Assembly: GCF_001687605.2 (NCBI RefSeq)
Contig: NZ_CP016539.2
Coordinates: 1,146,501 to 1,210,500 of the forward strand
Length of the DNA stretch: 64,000 nucleotides
Origin: Planococcus plakortidis
GTDB taxonomy: Bacteria; Bacillota; Bacilli; Bacillales_A; Planococcaceae
Direction of reading: 5' to 3'
Shown: in pieces, positions 48,918 through 57,121 of the stretch
Layout of the letters: every line of letters begins with the position of its first letter
Numbering within the stretch: position 1 is the first letter of the stretch
Notes under the pieces: model-generated
Databases searched by the model: none
Seen by the model: the letters and a program-made list of their open reading frames with translations, nothing else
Told to the model about the DNA's origin: nothing
Made by a program: the position numbers and the translations under genes

Positions 48918-49747
48918 TGATCTTCCTAATCCTTCTGCTGGCGGGACTGGCTTCAGGGATCGTCGGTGCACTCATCGGTCTTGGCGGGGGCGTCATCTTG
49001 GTGCCGGCGCTGCTGTTCCTAAGCTCTTCCGTCAGCACATTCCCGGACTTATCCCCTCAAGAAATTGTCGGGCTGTCGGTCGTCATGATGATCTTTACGG
49101 GCTTGTCGTCGACGCTTGCCTATATGAAAGTCAAAACTGTCGATTACCGGAGCGGCTTTATCTTCTTTCTTGGCAGCGCGCCAGGGACGATTGTGGGCGC
49201 TTTCGTCAACCGCAGCCTAGATATCCCCTCTTTTCAATTATACTTCGGCCTGCTGTTGGTATTCTTGTCGCTCCTTCTATTGTTGAGGGATCGCCTGAAC
49301 GCGGTAAGCTGGTTTGTGAATAATGGCAAAAAGCAAAGCTTTTATGACCGCAAAGCCGATAAAGAATATGTTTACGGCTATCCCGTATGGTTTGCGCTTG
49401 CCCTGACCTTTTTCATCGGCTTCGCATCCGGGCTGTTCGGCATCGGTGGCGGTTCGATCCTGGTGCCTGCCATGATTTTGCTGTTTTTATTTCCCCCGCA
49501 TGTCGCGGTTGGCACATCGATGCTGATGGTCTTTTTATCTGCCATCGTCAATTCCATCACGCATATCTCGCTCGGCAATGTGCCGTGGATCTATACGGTA
49601 GCCATCATCCCATCTGCATATATCGGTGCGAAAATCGGGGCGAAGCTGAACCGCAGCATTAAATCCGAGACGCTGGTTGTCGTGCTGCGGTTAGCGTTAT
49701 TATTACTTGGCCTCCGTTCGATTTACGAAGGAATTTTCAGTTCATAA
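48917..49747 (+). CDS. yunE: TSUP family sulfite/anion exporter-like membrane protein
   Basis: 276 residues with about eight helices in two repeats, each with a glycine-rich loop: GLGGGVILVPALLF (about 22-35) and GIGGGSILVPAMIL (about 176-189), the TSUP (TauE/SafE) signature. It may export sulfite or a related small anion. ATG overlaps the yunF stop by one base (TGATG). Confidence 0.9.
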   Translation: MIFLILLLAGLASGIVGALIGLGGGVILVPALLFLSSSVSTFPDLSPQEIVGLSVVMMIFTGLSSTLAYMKVKTVDYRSGFIFFLGSAPGTIVGAFVNRSLDIPSFQLYFGLLLVFLSLLLLLRDRLNAVSWFVNNGKKQSFYDRKADKEYVYGYPVWFALALTFFIGFASGLFGIGGGSILVPAMILLFLFPPHVAVGTSMLMVFLSAIVNSITHISLGNVPWIYTVAIIPSAYIGAKIGAKLNRSIKSETLVVVLRLALLLLGLRSIYEGIFSS

Positions 49748-49760
49748 TGAGGTGTTTGAC

Positions 49761-51103
49761 ATGAGTGAAACCATCCATATTTATCATACAAACGATTTGC
49801 ATAGCCATTTTGCACATTGGCCCCGCATCCAATCCTTCCTGACGGAGCGCAGGCGCTGGCACGAGGAAGCGGGGGATATATGTTTAGTGCTTGATATCGG
49901 CGACCACGTTGACCGCTCCCATCCTTTCACCGAAGGAACGGCTGGTAAAGGCAATGTCCAGCTGCTCAATGAAGCGGGCTACGATGCCGTCACTATCGGC
50001 AATAATGAAGGCATCACCCTATCCAAAGCGGAGCTGGACGAATTATATGTGCAGGCTGATTTTTCCGTCGTGGTCGCTAATCTAGTGAATCTGGACGGCA
50101 GGCAACCGGAGTGGGCAAGCCCGAGCCAAATCATCGAGACGACAGATGGCACGAAAATCGGGCTGATCGCTGCAACAGCCGAATTCACCCCGTTTTATCG
50201 GCGCCTGGGCTGGGAAGTGACGAGTGGCCGGGAAGCCATCAAACGGGAAGCGGCCAAAATGCGCCACTCGGTCGATTTCCTCATCTGCATGTCCCATCTT
50301 GGAATCAGGGAGGATGAGCTGTTGGCAGCGGAATGTCCCGAACTCGACATCATCCTCGGGGCCCATACCCATCACCTCTTTCACCAAGGAAAAGAAATCG
50401 GTGGAACATTGCTCGGTGCTGCCGGAAAGTTCGGCTATTATATCGGCCATATTGAAATCGATATAGCGTCACGCAAGATGACGGCGGAAGTGGTCGAGAC
50501 CGATCAGCTGCCTGAAGCCGATGAAGGGTTCAATGAACACTTGGTTGGCGTCGGCAAGCAACAAATGGCTGAAACCGTATTTTTTAACGAACATCATTTG
50601 AAAGCTGAATGGTTCAAGCCTTCTACGATGGCAGAGCTGTTTGGCGATGCACTGGTTTCCTTCGCATCGGCGGATTGCGGGTTGTTCAATGCCGGGATAT
50701 TCATGGAGGATATGCCCCGGGGGAAATGACACGCTATGACTTCCACCGCATGCTGCCGCATCCGATCAATCCGTGCGTCATCGATCTTAGCGGTGCAGAG
50801 TTGAAGGAAATTTACCTTCAGTCATTGAATGAGGACTGGCCGCAGCTCGAACTGAAAGGGATGGGATTCCGGGGAGCGGTGTTCGGCCGCATGATCCATA
50901 ATGGTTTGGCCATGCATGATCATCAATTGCTCGTCGGGGGGCAGCCTGCCGAACCGGATCGCGTTTACCGGTTAGCGACGCTCGACTTGTTCACGTTCGG
51001 CTATTTTTTCCCTGCCTTGAAACGTGCGCCGAAGAGCTATTTCATGCCGGAATTCCTGCGTGATGTCTTCAGTGATTATTTCCGCATGAAAACCGTTAAA
51101 TAG
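49761..51103 (+). pseudogene. yunD: 5-nucleotidase family metallophosphoesterase, one-base deficit
   Basis: ATG at 49761 follows GAGGTG. The N-terminal metallophosphoesterase has YHTNDLHSHF, DIGDHVDRS, IGNNEG and LGAHTHHLF metal motifs. The frame stops at 50729 after MEDMPRGK; adding one C to CCCC (50715-50718) gives MPPGEMTRYDFHRMLPHP and the full C-terminal substrate domain to 51103, 447 residues in total. It lacks a signal peptide, so it should act in the cytoplasm on nucleotides. The C-terminal fragment carries no ribosome site of its own. Confidence 0.88.
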
Positions 51104-51129
51104 AAGGAACATTCAAAATGGACTGTTAG

Positions 51130-51158
51130 TTGATTTTAAGGCCTTTTTGGGCTATGAT
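51130..51158 (+). promoter_or_regulatory. Promoter of the lysine riboswitch transcript
   Basis: TTGATT (51130-51135), 17 bases, TATGAT (51153-51158). Confidence 0.72.
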
Positions 51159-51175
51159 TTTGTATGAATTAGATA

Positions 51176-51360
51176 TCGATGGGTAGAGGCTGCAGCCTTC
51201 ATCAGTAGAATGTGCGAGTTTGACCGCGTTGACCGCATTCGAAAGGGGAGCTTGCCGAAATTTCCGTCTCCGGGTCAAGGGGCGGCGATTGGGGGCATTT
51301 CGAACAGGGATGCCACTGTCATTTGCAGCAAATTGCAGATGGAGAGCTACAGGGTTGTTT
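51176..51360 (+). promoter_or_regulatory. Lysine (L-box) riboswitch aptamer
   Basis: Conserved lysine-box parts appear in order: GGTAGAGGCTGC, CATCAGTAGAATGTGCGAG, GAAAGGGGAGCTTGCCGAA, CCGGGTCAAGGGG, CTGTCATTTGCAGCAAATTG and GGAGAGCTAC. A terminator follows 30 bases later. Lysine should end transcription before the NhaC-type gene. The edges are approximate. Confidence 0.92.
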
Positions 51361-51389
51361 GATGCTTGTGCACACAGACGAATTGTAGG

Positions 51390-51425
51390 AAGCCGGTTTA
51401 TCCATTGGATAAGCCGGCTTTTTTG
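51390..51425 (+). terminator. Lysine-riboswitch terminator
   Basis: AAGCCGGTTTATCC / GGATAAGCCGGCTT stem followed by T tail, ending 41 bases before the transporter start. Confidence 0.92.
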
Positions 51426-51466
51426 GTCTAGGCCTTACCATCAAAATGAATAGGAGGAATCTAATT

Positions 51467-53040
51467 ATGGAAAATACGATCTTTTCGATACTGCCGCCGA
51501 TTATCGCGATTGCGATGGTGCTGTTGACGCGGCGTGTATTGCTGTCGCTCGGTGTGGGCATTGTGGCAGCGGCGCTGATCTTGACCTCGTTCTCGCCGGT
51601 ATCCGCGGTGAACGAATTGTTCACGTCGTTTGCGGTGATTTTTTGGGATGGGGGCTTTAATGCTTACAATGTGTTCATCATTTTGTTCTTATTGTTGCTC
51701 GGGGTCATTACCGCATTTGTCAGTTTGTCAGGGGGCAGCCACGCGTTTGCCGACTGGGCATCCGCCCGTGTGAAGACACGCCGCGGTGCAAAAATAGTGA
51801 CTGTATTACTCGGCATCTTGATCTTCATCGACGATTATTTCAACGCTTTGGCGGTTGGGCAAGTCGCCCGGCCGATTACGGACCGCTATAAAGTTTCGCG
51901 TGCGAAGCTTGCCTATTTCATCGATTCGACCGCTGCCCCGATCTGTGTCGTGTCCCCCGTATCGAGCTGGGGAGCGGCGATCATCGGCATCATCGGGACA
52001 ATCCTCGCTGGACAGACCTTCCTGGATTATTCTGCGCTGGAAGCGTTCCTCTGGATGGCACCGATGAACTTTTACGTCATCGCGGCACTGGCCATCGTGT
52101 TCTTCGTCGCCATCCGTGATGTGGACTTCGGGGAAATGAAAAAACATGAGCGTTTGGCGATTACGGAAGGCCAGTTATTCAATCCGGATAAAGTGATCCC
52201 CGGTGAAATGAAAGAAGATTTCCCGAGTCACTCGCATGGCCGCGTCCGTGATTTGCTGTTGCCGATCCTGCTATTGATTGCGGGAACGGTCTCGGCGATG
52301 ATATGGACAGGATATGTAAACGCCGGGGAAGTATTCGATATTTGGCTCATCTTTGAAAACACCGATGTTCCATTGTCCTTGATCACAGGCGGAATCATCG
52401 GTGCCCTTGCAGCGATCATCCTTTATGCATTGCAGATCAAGCGCAACGAAGCGGCTGAAGCGCATTGGATCGCCAGAGGGATCTGGGCGGGCATCCAATC
52501 GATGGCTGGCGCTGTCTTCATTTTGATATTCGCCTGGTCGCTGACGTATTTGATCGGTGCTTTGGAGACCGGTACGTATCTTGCTGACGCCGTCGCGCGC
52601 GGCAATGTGCCGACAAGTGTCCTGCCGGTCCTGTTGTTCTTGCTTGCTGGCGTCATGGCTTTTTCCACGGGCACCTCATGGGGGTCTTTCGGGATCTTGC
52701 TGCCGATTGCCGGGACGATCATGATCCAGGCGGAACCTGAACTCTTGCTCGCTTCCTTGTCTGCAGTCTTGGCAGGGGCAGTGTTCGGGGACCATTGTTC
52801 ACCGATCTCGGATACGACCATCCTGTCGTCGACGGGAGCAGGAAGCAACCATATGGACCACGTCGTGACACAGCTTCCTTATGCATTGACCTCTGCAGCG
52901 ATTGCAGCAGTAGGGTATATCGTCATAGGGTTCACCGGATCCCTGCCGATCGCTCTGGGGCGGTAGCTATTGTACTCGCAATACTATTCGTTTTATGGTC
53001 TAAACGCACAACCCCAATGGAAAAGCATGGACATAACTAA
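51467..53040 (+). pseudogene. lysW: NhaC-type transporter, predicted lysine carrier, C-terminal one-base deficit
   Basis: ATG at 51467 follows AGGAGGAATC. The frame of 499 residues has about eleven helices with FIDDYFNALAVGQVARP, SPVSSWGAAIIG and FGDHCSPISDTTILSSTGA, all NhaC-family signatures. The frame stops at 52966, but adding one G to GGGG (52957-52960) extends it as LGAVAIVLAILFVLWSKR to TAA at 53040, 524 residues, completing the last helix. NhaC-like genes behind lysine riboswitches have been predicted to carry lysine (name LysW from comparative genomics). Either the last helix is really lost or one base was missed. Confidence 0.85.
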
Positions 53041-53046
53041 GATTTG

Positions 53047-53077
53047 AAAGGCGGAGATAGTTTATCTCCGCCTTTTT
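53047..53077 (+). terminator. Terminator after the NhaC-type gene
   Basis: AAAGGCGGAGATA / TATCTCCGCCTTT perfect 13-bp stem with T tail. It begins seven bases after the restored stop codon, not the early one. Confidence 0.93.
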
Positions 53078-53104
53078 ATTATTACTATAATAGTTTTCTT
53101 CATA

Positions 53105-53119
53105 AATTTTCAGAAATTA
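53105..53119. promoter_or_regulatory. CodY-like box before the NSS transporter
   Basis: AATTTTCAGAAATTA matches 13 of 15 positions of the CodY consensus AATTTTCWGAAAATT and ends two bases before the -35 element. Confidence 0.55.
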
Positions 53120-53121
53120 TC

Positions 53122-53150
53122 TTTACTTTAAACATGGTCCTAGTTATACT
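53122..53150 (+). promoter_or_regulatory. Promoter of the NSS transporter operon
   Basis: TTTACT (53122-53127), 17 bases, TATACT (53145-53150). Confidence 0.7.
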
Positions 53151-53153
53151 GAA

Positions 53154-53182
53154 TTTATATTCTAAAATAATCTGAATATAAA
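53154..53182. promoter_or_regulatory. Inverted repeat at the NSS transcript start
   Basis: TTTATATTC (53154-53162) and GAATATAAA (53174-53182) are perfect 9-bp arms 11 bases apart, placed at the expected transcription start. Possible operator or leader hairpin. Confidence 0.5.
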
Positions 53183-53239
53183 CAAACTTCCTATTTTTCT
53201 GTTAAAAAAATGGAAGTTACCAACAAAGGGGGAAGAGAA

Positions 53240-54784
53240 ATGGAGCGTTCTACATGGGGAACGAGAGCCGGCTTCATCATGGCGGCGGTCGGTTCAGCAG
53301 TAGGGTTGGGGAATATTTGGCGATTCCCGTATGTAGCTTATGAAAATGGTGGGGGAGCATTTTTTATACCTTATTTATTCGCATTATTGACTGCCGGTAT
53401 CCCGATATTGATCATGGAGTTCTCGATCGGTCACCGTTTTCGCGGCTCAGCCCCGCTATCCTTCTTTAGGATGAGCGGCAAGAAGGCTGAATGGATGGGC
53501 TGGTGGGCGATTTTTGTATCGTTCGTCATCTCCGTTTATTATGCGGTCATTATTGCGTGGGCAATGCGTTACACTTTATTCTCATTCAATCAGGCGTGGG
53601 GAGAGGACACGGAAGGCTTCTTATTCAATGACTTTCTCCAGTTGACTGTATCACCAGGCGAGACAGGGGGGATCGTCTGGGGGATATTCATTCCATTAGC
53701 GATCGTATGGATCATCACGCTTGGCATTTTGCTTGCCGGAGTGAAAAAAGGAATTGAAATGGCCAACCGGGTATTTATCCCGGCATTAGTCATTATTTTC
53801 CTGATTATTGTCATCCGGGCCGTCACACTTGATGGCGCAATGCTGGGGCTCGATGCGTTCTTCAAGCCTAACTTTGAAGCCATCATGGACCCGACTGTAT
53901 GGGTTGCGGCCTATGGGCACATTTTCTTCAGTTTATCGATTGCTTTTGCGATTATGATCACTTATTCCAGTTATTTGCCGAAGAAATCCGATGTCACCAA
54001 CAATGCGTTCATTACCGGGTTTGCGAACTCAAGTTTCGAGCTCCTTGCTGGTATCGGGGTGTTTGCGGTACTTGGTTTCATGGCGACGCAATCAGGCGTA
54101 GAAGTGGCAGATGTTGCATCTGCGGGCGTCGGGCTGGCATTCGTTGTGTTCCCGGCGATCATCAATGAATTTCCAGGGCTCAACGGCCTCTTTGGCTTCT
54201 TGTTCTTCCTGTCATTGACACTTGCAGGACTCACATCACTCATGTCGATTACAGAGACCTATGTTGCAGGGTTCACCGAGAAGTTCGGTATCTCGCGCCG
54301 CAAAGCAGTTGCATTCGGCGGCGGGCTTGCAGCCTTAATTTCGATTCTTTTTGCGACACAGGGCGGCTTGTTTTTCCTGGACATCATCGATTACTTCATC
54401 AATCAATTCGGTGTGGCAGCTCTTGGGCTGGTTGAAGTCATCATGGTCGTTTGGGTCTTGCGTAAAACTAAGCATTTGCAGGATCATGCCAATGCAATTT
54501 CCGATATCCGGCTTGGCGGCTGGTGGAAGTTCAGCCTCGGTGTCATCACTCCGATCGTTCTCGGATACATGATGTTCGGCTTGCTTCGTTTGAACATCTT
54601 CCAGCAATTCGAAACGGAAACCGGGAACTATGAAGGGTATTCCAATATGTTCACATTGTTCGGCGGTGTAGCCGTCGCAGCGGGCGCCCTGCTCTTCGGC
54701 ATCTTGTTCTCGCTCGGCAAGTGGCATAAAAACTATCGTTATTATGATGAGCATTCCGAGCATCCGGTACGCGAAAAAGAATAA
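53240..54784 (+). CDS. Sodium-dependent NSS family transporter, large subunit
   Basis: 514 residues, about twelve helices. The signature GFIMAAVGSAVGLGNIWRFPY (about 10-30) forms the sodium and substrate site of the SLC6/LeuT fold, and GYMMFGLL-like late helices follow. ATG at 53240 lies after AAAGGGGGAAGAG; the upstream ATG at 53210 precedes that site. With the 40-residue partner it matches two-part methionine/alanine importers (MetP-MetS type). Sodium drives uptake. The CodY-like box fits amino-acid control. Confidence 0.93.
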   Translation: MERSTWGTRAGFIMAAVGSAVGLGNIWRFPYVAYENGGGAFFIPYLFALLTAGIPILIMEFSIGHRFRGSAPLSFFRMSGKKAEWMGWWAIFVSFVISVYYAVIIAWAMRYTLFSFNQAWGEDTEGFLFNDFLQLTVSPGETGGIVWGIFIPLAIVWIITLGILLAGVKKGIEMANRVFIPALVIIFLIIVIRAVTLDGAMLGLDAFFKPNFEAIMDPTVWVAAYGHIFFSLSIAFAIMITYSSYLPKKSDVTNNAFITGFANSSFELLAGIGVFAVLGFMATQSGVEVADVASAGVGLAFVVFPAIINEFPGLNGLFGFLFFLSLTLAGLTSLMSITETYVAGFTEKFGISRRKAVAFGGGLAALISILFATQGGLFFLDIIDYFINQFGVAALGLVEVIMVVWVLRKTKHLQDHANAISDIRLGGWWKFSLGVITPIVLGYMMFGLLRLNIFQQFETETGNYEGYSNMFTLFGGVAVAAGALLFGILFSLGKWHKNYRYYDEHSEHPVREKE

Positions 54785-54796
54785 GGAGGGATCGAC

Positions 54797-54919
54797 ATGT
54801 CAGTTAGCGCGATTGTAGTCATGATTATCGGTATGATCCTCCTCTGGGGAGGGCTTGCAGCGAGCATTTTCCATGCTGTGAGATCGAGCAAAACAACCAA
54901 AGCAGAAGACTTAGGATGA
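54797..54919 (+). CDS. metS: Methionine/alanine import NSS transporter small subunit (MetS type)
   Basis: 40 residues, MSVSAIVVMIIGMILLWGGL and on, one membrane helix (about 4-28) and a short charged tail. It starts 12 bases after the NSS stop with AAGGAGGG. This matches the small subunit required by MetPS-type carriers. Too short for most gene finders. Confidence 0.9.
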   Translation: MSVSAIVVMIIGMILLWGGLAASIFHAVRSSKTTKAEDLG

Positions 54920-54925
54920 TATGGA

Positions 54926-54959
54926 AAACCTCTGGCAGGCGGCTGCCGGAGGTTTTTTT
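54926..54959 (+). terminator. Terminator of the NSS-metS operon
   Basis: AACCTCTGGCAG / CTGCCGGAGGTT stem with one G-U, then T tail. Confidence 0.92.
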
Positions 54960-55073
54960 GTTTATCGATGGGATGATAGCGCAGCTTGTCCATCCAGCCT
55001 TGGTGTGATACATTTGAAGCAGGATTCACAGCAGAATGATGCAGGCTCAGGCTTTTGTCATTACTAGGTATGG

Positions 55074-55409
55074 ATGGTGAGGATATTGATCACGATTGAA
55101 AAGTGGAACTACGAGGTGATCGAGGATCATCGCGGAGGGTTTCAGGAAGAAGCAATCCAGAACAGGTACAGCGATATTCTGGCCAAATATGATTACATCC
55201 TGGGCGACTGGGGATACGGACAGCTTCGCCTGAAGGGGTTTTTTGAGGATAGCAATAACAAGGCAAGCTATGATACGAAGATCAGCACGCTCCAGGATTA
55301 TTTATACGAATACTGCAATTTCGGATGCTCTTATTTCGTCTTGAAAAAGGCTGGGAAAGCGCCGGAACCAGAAGTGCAGGAACAACCGGAACCCCCCGAG
55401 GCGGATTGA
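55074..55409 (+). CDS. yutD: YutD family protein
   Basis: 111 residues. The YutD (DUF1027) pattern is seen in NRYSDILAKYDYILGDWGYGQLRLKGF and IQDYLYEYCNFGC-like text (here STLQDYLYEYCNFGCSYFVL). A proline/glutamate tail ends the chain. Role unknown; conserved in Firmicutes. The start is uncertain: ATG 55074 and GTG 55077 are both weakly served by a GG-rich stretch. The stop lies inside the terminator stem. Confidence 0.87.
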   Translation: MVRILITIEKWNYEVIEDHRGGFQEEAIQNRYSDILAKYDYILGDWGYGQLRLKGFFEDSNNKASYDTKISTLQDYLYEYCNFGCSYFVLKKAGKAPEPEVQEQPEPPEAD

Positions 55410-55426
55410 GCCGCCGGGGGTTTTCT
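55390..55426 (+). terminator. Terminator overlapping the yutD stop
   Basis: AACCCCC-CGA-GGCGG pairs with CCGCCGGGGGTT, with a TTCT tail. Confidence 0.85.
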
Positions 55427-55492
55427 TGTGCCCATATGATATGATAGAGAAGAAACGCATCAGCGAGCATCAGCAAAATGGAGGGACTCAAT

Positions 55493-55951
55493 ATGTATTT
55501 TATCGACCGTGGAAAAATCAAGAAAGCCATCACATACATGGATGCGCTTATCGCTCTGTATGAAGAGAACGGCGAGTGGAATTCACTGAAAGACCAATTG
55601 GCTCTGGAACGCCTTGCTTTGGGGGCGATCGAAGCGGTAATCGACGTCGGAAATTCCATGATCGATGGTTTTATCATGCGCGATCCGGGTAGTTACGAAG
55701 ACATCATCGATATACTCGTGGATGAAAAAGTGATCACTGAAGGAATGGACCAGCCCTTGAAAGAGCTCGTCGGCCTGCGTAAGATGCTGGTGCGCGAATT
55801 CATTGCGGTCGACCACTCAGAGATTACACGGGTAATGGATGCCCATTTGGATAGTTTGAAACAATTCGGGCCGAAAGTGGCCCATTATCTTGAACACGAA
55901 CTTGGCCCGGTCTCTGCGTTCATCCCGGAGAACAACAATGGAAAAAATTAA
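55493..55951 (+). CDS. yutE: HepT-like DUF86 protein YutE
   Basis: 152 residues from ATG at 55493 after ATGGAGGGAC. The four-helix HepT/DUF86 fold is shown by ALERLALGAIEAVIDVGNSMI (about 42-62), MRDPGSYEDIIDILVDEKVI and LVGLRKMLVREFI. In toxin HepT proteins an RX4-6HXY motif is catalytic; here the region reads REFIAVDH, so RNase activity is doubtful. No MntA-type antitoxin adjoins it. It overlaps yutF by 14 bases. Confidence 0.85.
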   Translation: MYFIDRGKIKKAITYMDALIALYEENGEWNSLKDQLALERLALGAIEAVIDVGNSMIDGFIMRDPGSYEDIIDILVDEKVITEGMDQPLKELVGLRKMLVREFIAVDHSEITRVMDAHLDSLKQFGPKVAHYLEHELGPVSAFIPENNNGKN

Positions 55952-56711
55952 GCGCTACAAAGCCTATTGCCTGGATCTGGATGGAACGGTTTACCGGGGA
56001 GAGGCGCCGGTGGAAGCCGCTGCCCAATTTGTCAGCCGCTTGCAAGAACAGGGCATCGAAGCTTTTTACATTACGAATAACGCTTCCAAAACACTTGGGC
56101 AATTGCATGAAAAATTGTGGCGAGTCGGGGTCGTTGCGGATAAGTCACGCATCATGTCTTCGGCAGTTGCGGCAGCGAAATACATCAAACGCTGGTATCC
56201 CGGCCGCACCGTCTACTTGATCGGCTCGGAAGGCCTTCAGGAAGCGCTTGATGCGGAAGGGATCGCGTGTGTTGAAAAGCAGGCGGATATCGTTTTGATG
56301 GGACTCGATCCGCAAATCACTTATGCGAAACTTTCACGCGCTTGCCTTGAAGTCCAAAAGGGGGCAGTATTCTTGTCGACCAACCAGGACTTGGCATTCC
56401 CGTCGGAAGAAGGGTTTCTACCGGGAAACGGGGCCATAACGGCCGTGGTGTCAAAAGCGACAGATGTGGACCCGGTCTTCATCGGAAAGCCGGAAATCCA
56501 TATGCTCGAAACCATCCAGCATGAATGGGGCTTCGAGAAAGAGGAAATGGTGATGATCGGGGATAATTACGATACCGATATCCAGGCGGGAATCCGCTTT
56601 GGTATCGACACGGTCCATGTGAATACTGGCGTGACCCCGATGGATGCGGTTATGCAAAAAGACCAGCCTGCAACACACATGCTTGAGAACCTGGGTTTTT
56701 GGGAGCATTAA
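55938..56711 (+). CDS. yutF: HAD-IIA family hydrolase YutF
   Basis: 257 residues from ATG at 55938, with GGAGAAC upstream inside yutE. HAD motifs: LDLDGTVYRG (about 11-20), YITNNASK (about 44-51), a lysine in FIGKPE (about 179) and MIGDNYDTDI (about 202-211). The IIA cap is of the p-nitrophenyl phosphatase/NagD type. Probably a small-metabolite phosphatase; substrate unknown. Confidence 0.93.
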   Translation: MEKIKRYKAYCLDLDGTVYRGEAPVEAAAQFVSRLQEQGIEAFYITNNASKTLGQLHEKLWRVGVVADKSRIMSSAVAAAKYIKRWYPGRTVYLIGSEGLQEALDAEGIACVEKQADIVLMGLDPQITYAKLSRACLEVQKGAVFLSTNQDLAFPSEEGFLPGNGAITAVVSKATDVDPVFIGKPEIHMLETIQHEWGFEKEEMVMIGDNYDTDIQAGIRFGIDTVHVNTGVTPMDAVMQKDQPATHMLENLGFWEH

Positions 56712-56736
56712 AAAAAGCCGTCCAAAAGGCGGCTTA
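56708..56736 (-). terminator. Convergent terminator between yutF and yuzB
   Basis: AAGCCGTCC / GGCGGCTT stem; on the minus strand it is followed by T7, so it serves yuzB best and may also slow yutF transcripts. Confidence 0.82.
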
Positions 56737-56970
56737 AAACAAAGGGTTTTCTTCAATGAACTCATATATTTTCTTGGTCAGCTCTTCAGGGCTGTCCGCT
56801 TCCACGATTTCTCCATTCACAAGTGCAAAGAGCGATTCGGCACATTGGCTGCAATAGCTTAAACAGCCATATTCGAGCACGTCCAGGTTCGGGTCCTGTT
56901 CTAATTTTGCAAAAGACTCTTCAGAACCATTGGCAAGATTGCTCATGCAAAATTCAATTATCGGGTTCAT
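56734..56970 (-). CDS. yuzB: YuzB family protein (DUF1450)
   Basis: 78 residues, exactly the B. subtilis length. Cysteines lie in EFCMSNL (about 8), YGCLSYCSQCAES (about 36-43). Small cysteine-rich cytoplasmic protein of unknown function, perhaps metal- or redox-linked. GTGAGCTGG precedes the ATG at 56970. It is divergent from yutJ with a Rex-like site between them. Confidence 0.92.
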   Translation of the reverse strand: MNPIIEFCMSNLANGSEESFAKLEQDPNLDVLEYGCLSYCSQCAESLFALVNGEIVEADSPEELTKKIYEFIEENPLF

Positions 56971-57047
56971 TCCAGCTCACCTCACTACTAGGAAATCCTA
57001 TCGTGTTTCCTGCCAATCGTCAATTAATTGATTTTGTCCGGAAATGA

Positions 57048-57076
57048 TTGTGAAAGTTATCACAATCAGCTATACT
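57048..57076 (+). promoter_or_regulatory. yutJ promoter with embedded Rex operator
   Basis: TTGTGA (57048-57053), 17 bases, TATACT (57071-57076). TTGTGAAAGTTATCACAA at 57048-57065 matches the Rex box TTGTGAA-N4-TTCACAA at all but one position of the arms and covers the -35 and spacer. Rex leaves the DNA when NADH is high, which would turn on an NADH dehydrogenase. Confidence 0.82.
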
Positions 57077-57121
57077 CATATTTGGAATCAATAGCAGAAT
57101 GACGGGCTAAAGGAGAATTAT

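Noticed and set aside
50609..51103. Separate gene for the C-terminal half of yunD
   Set aside because: Its first 35 or so codons are out of frame with the homologous protein; the rest is the nucleotidase C-terminal domain after a frameshift.
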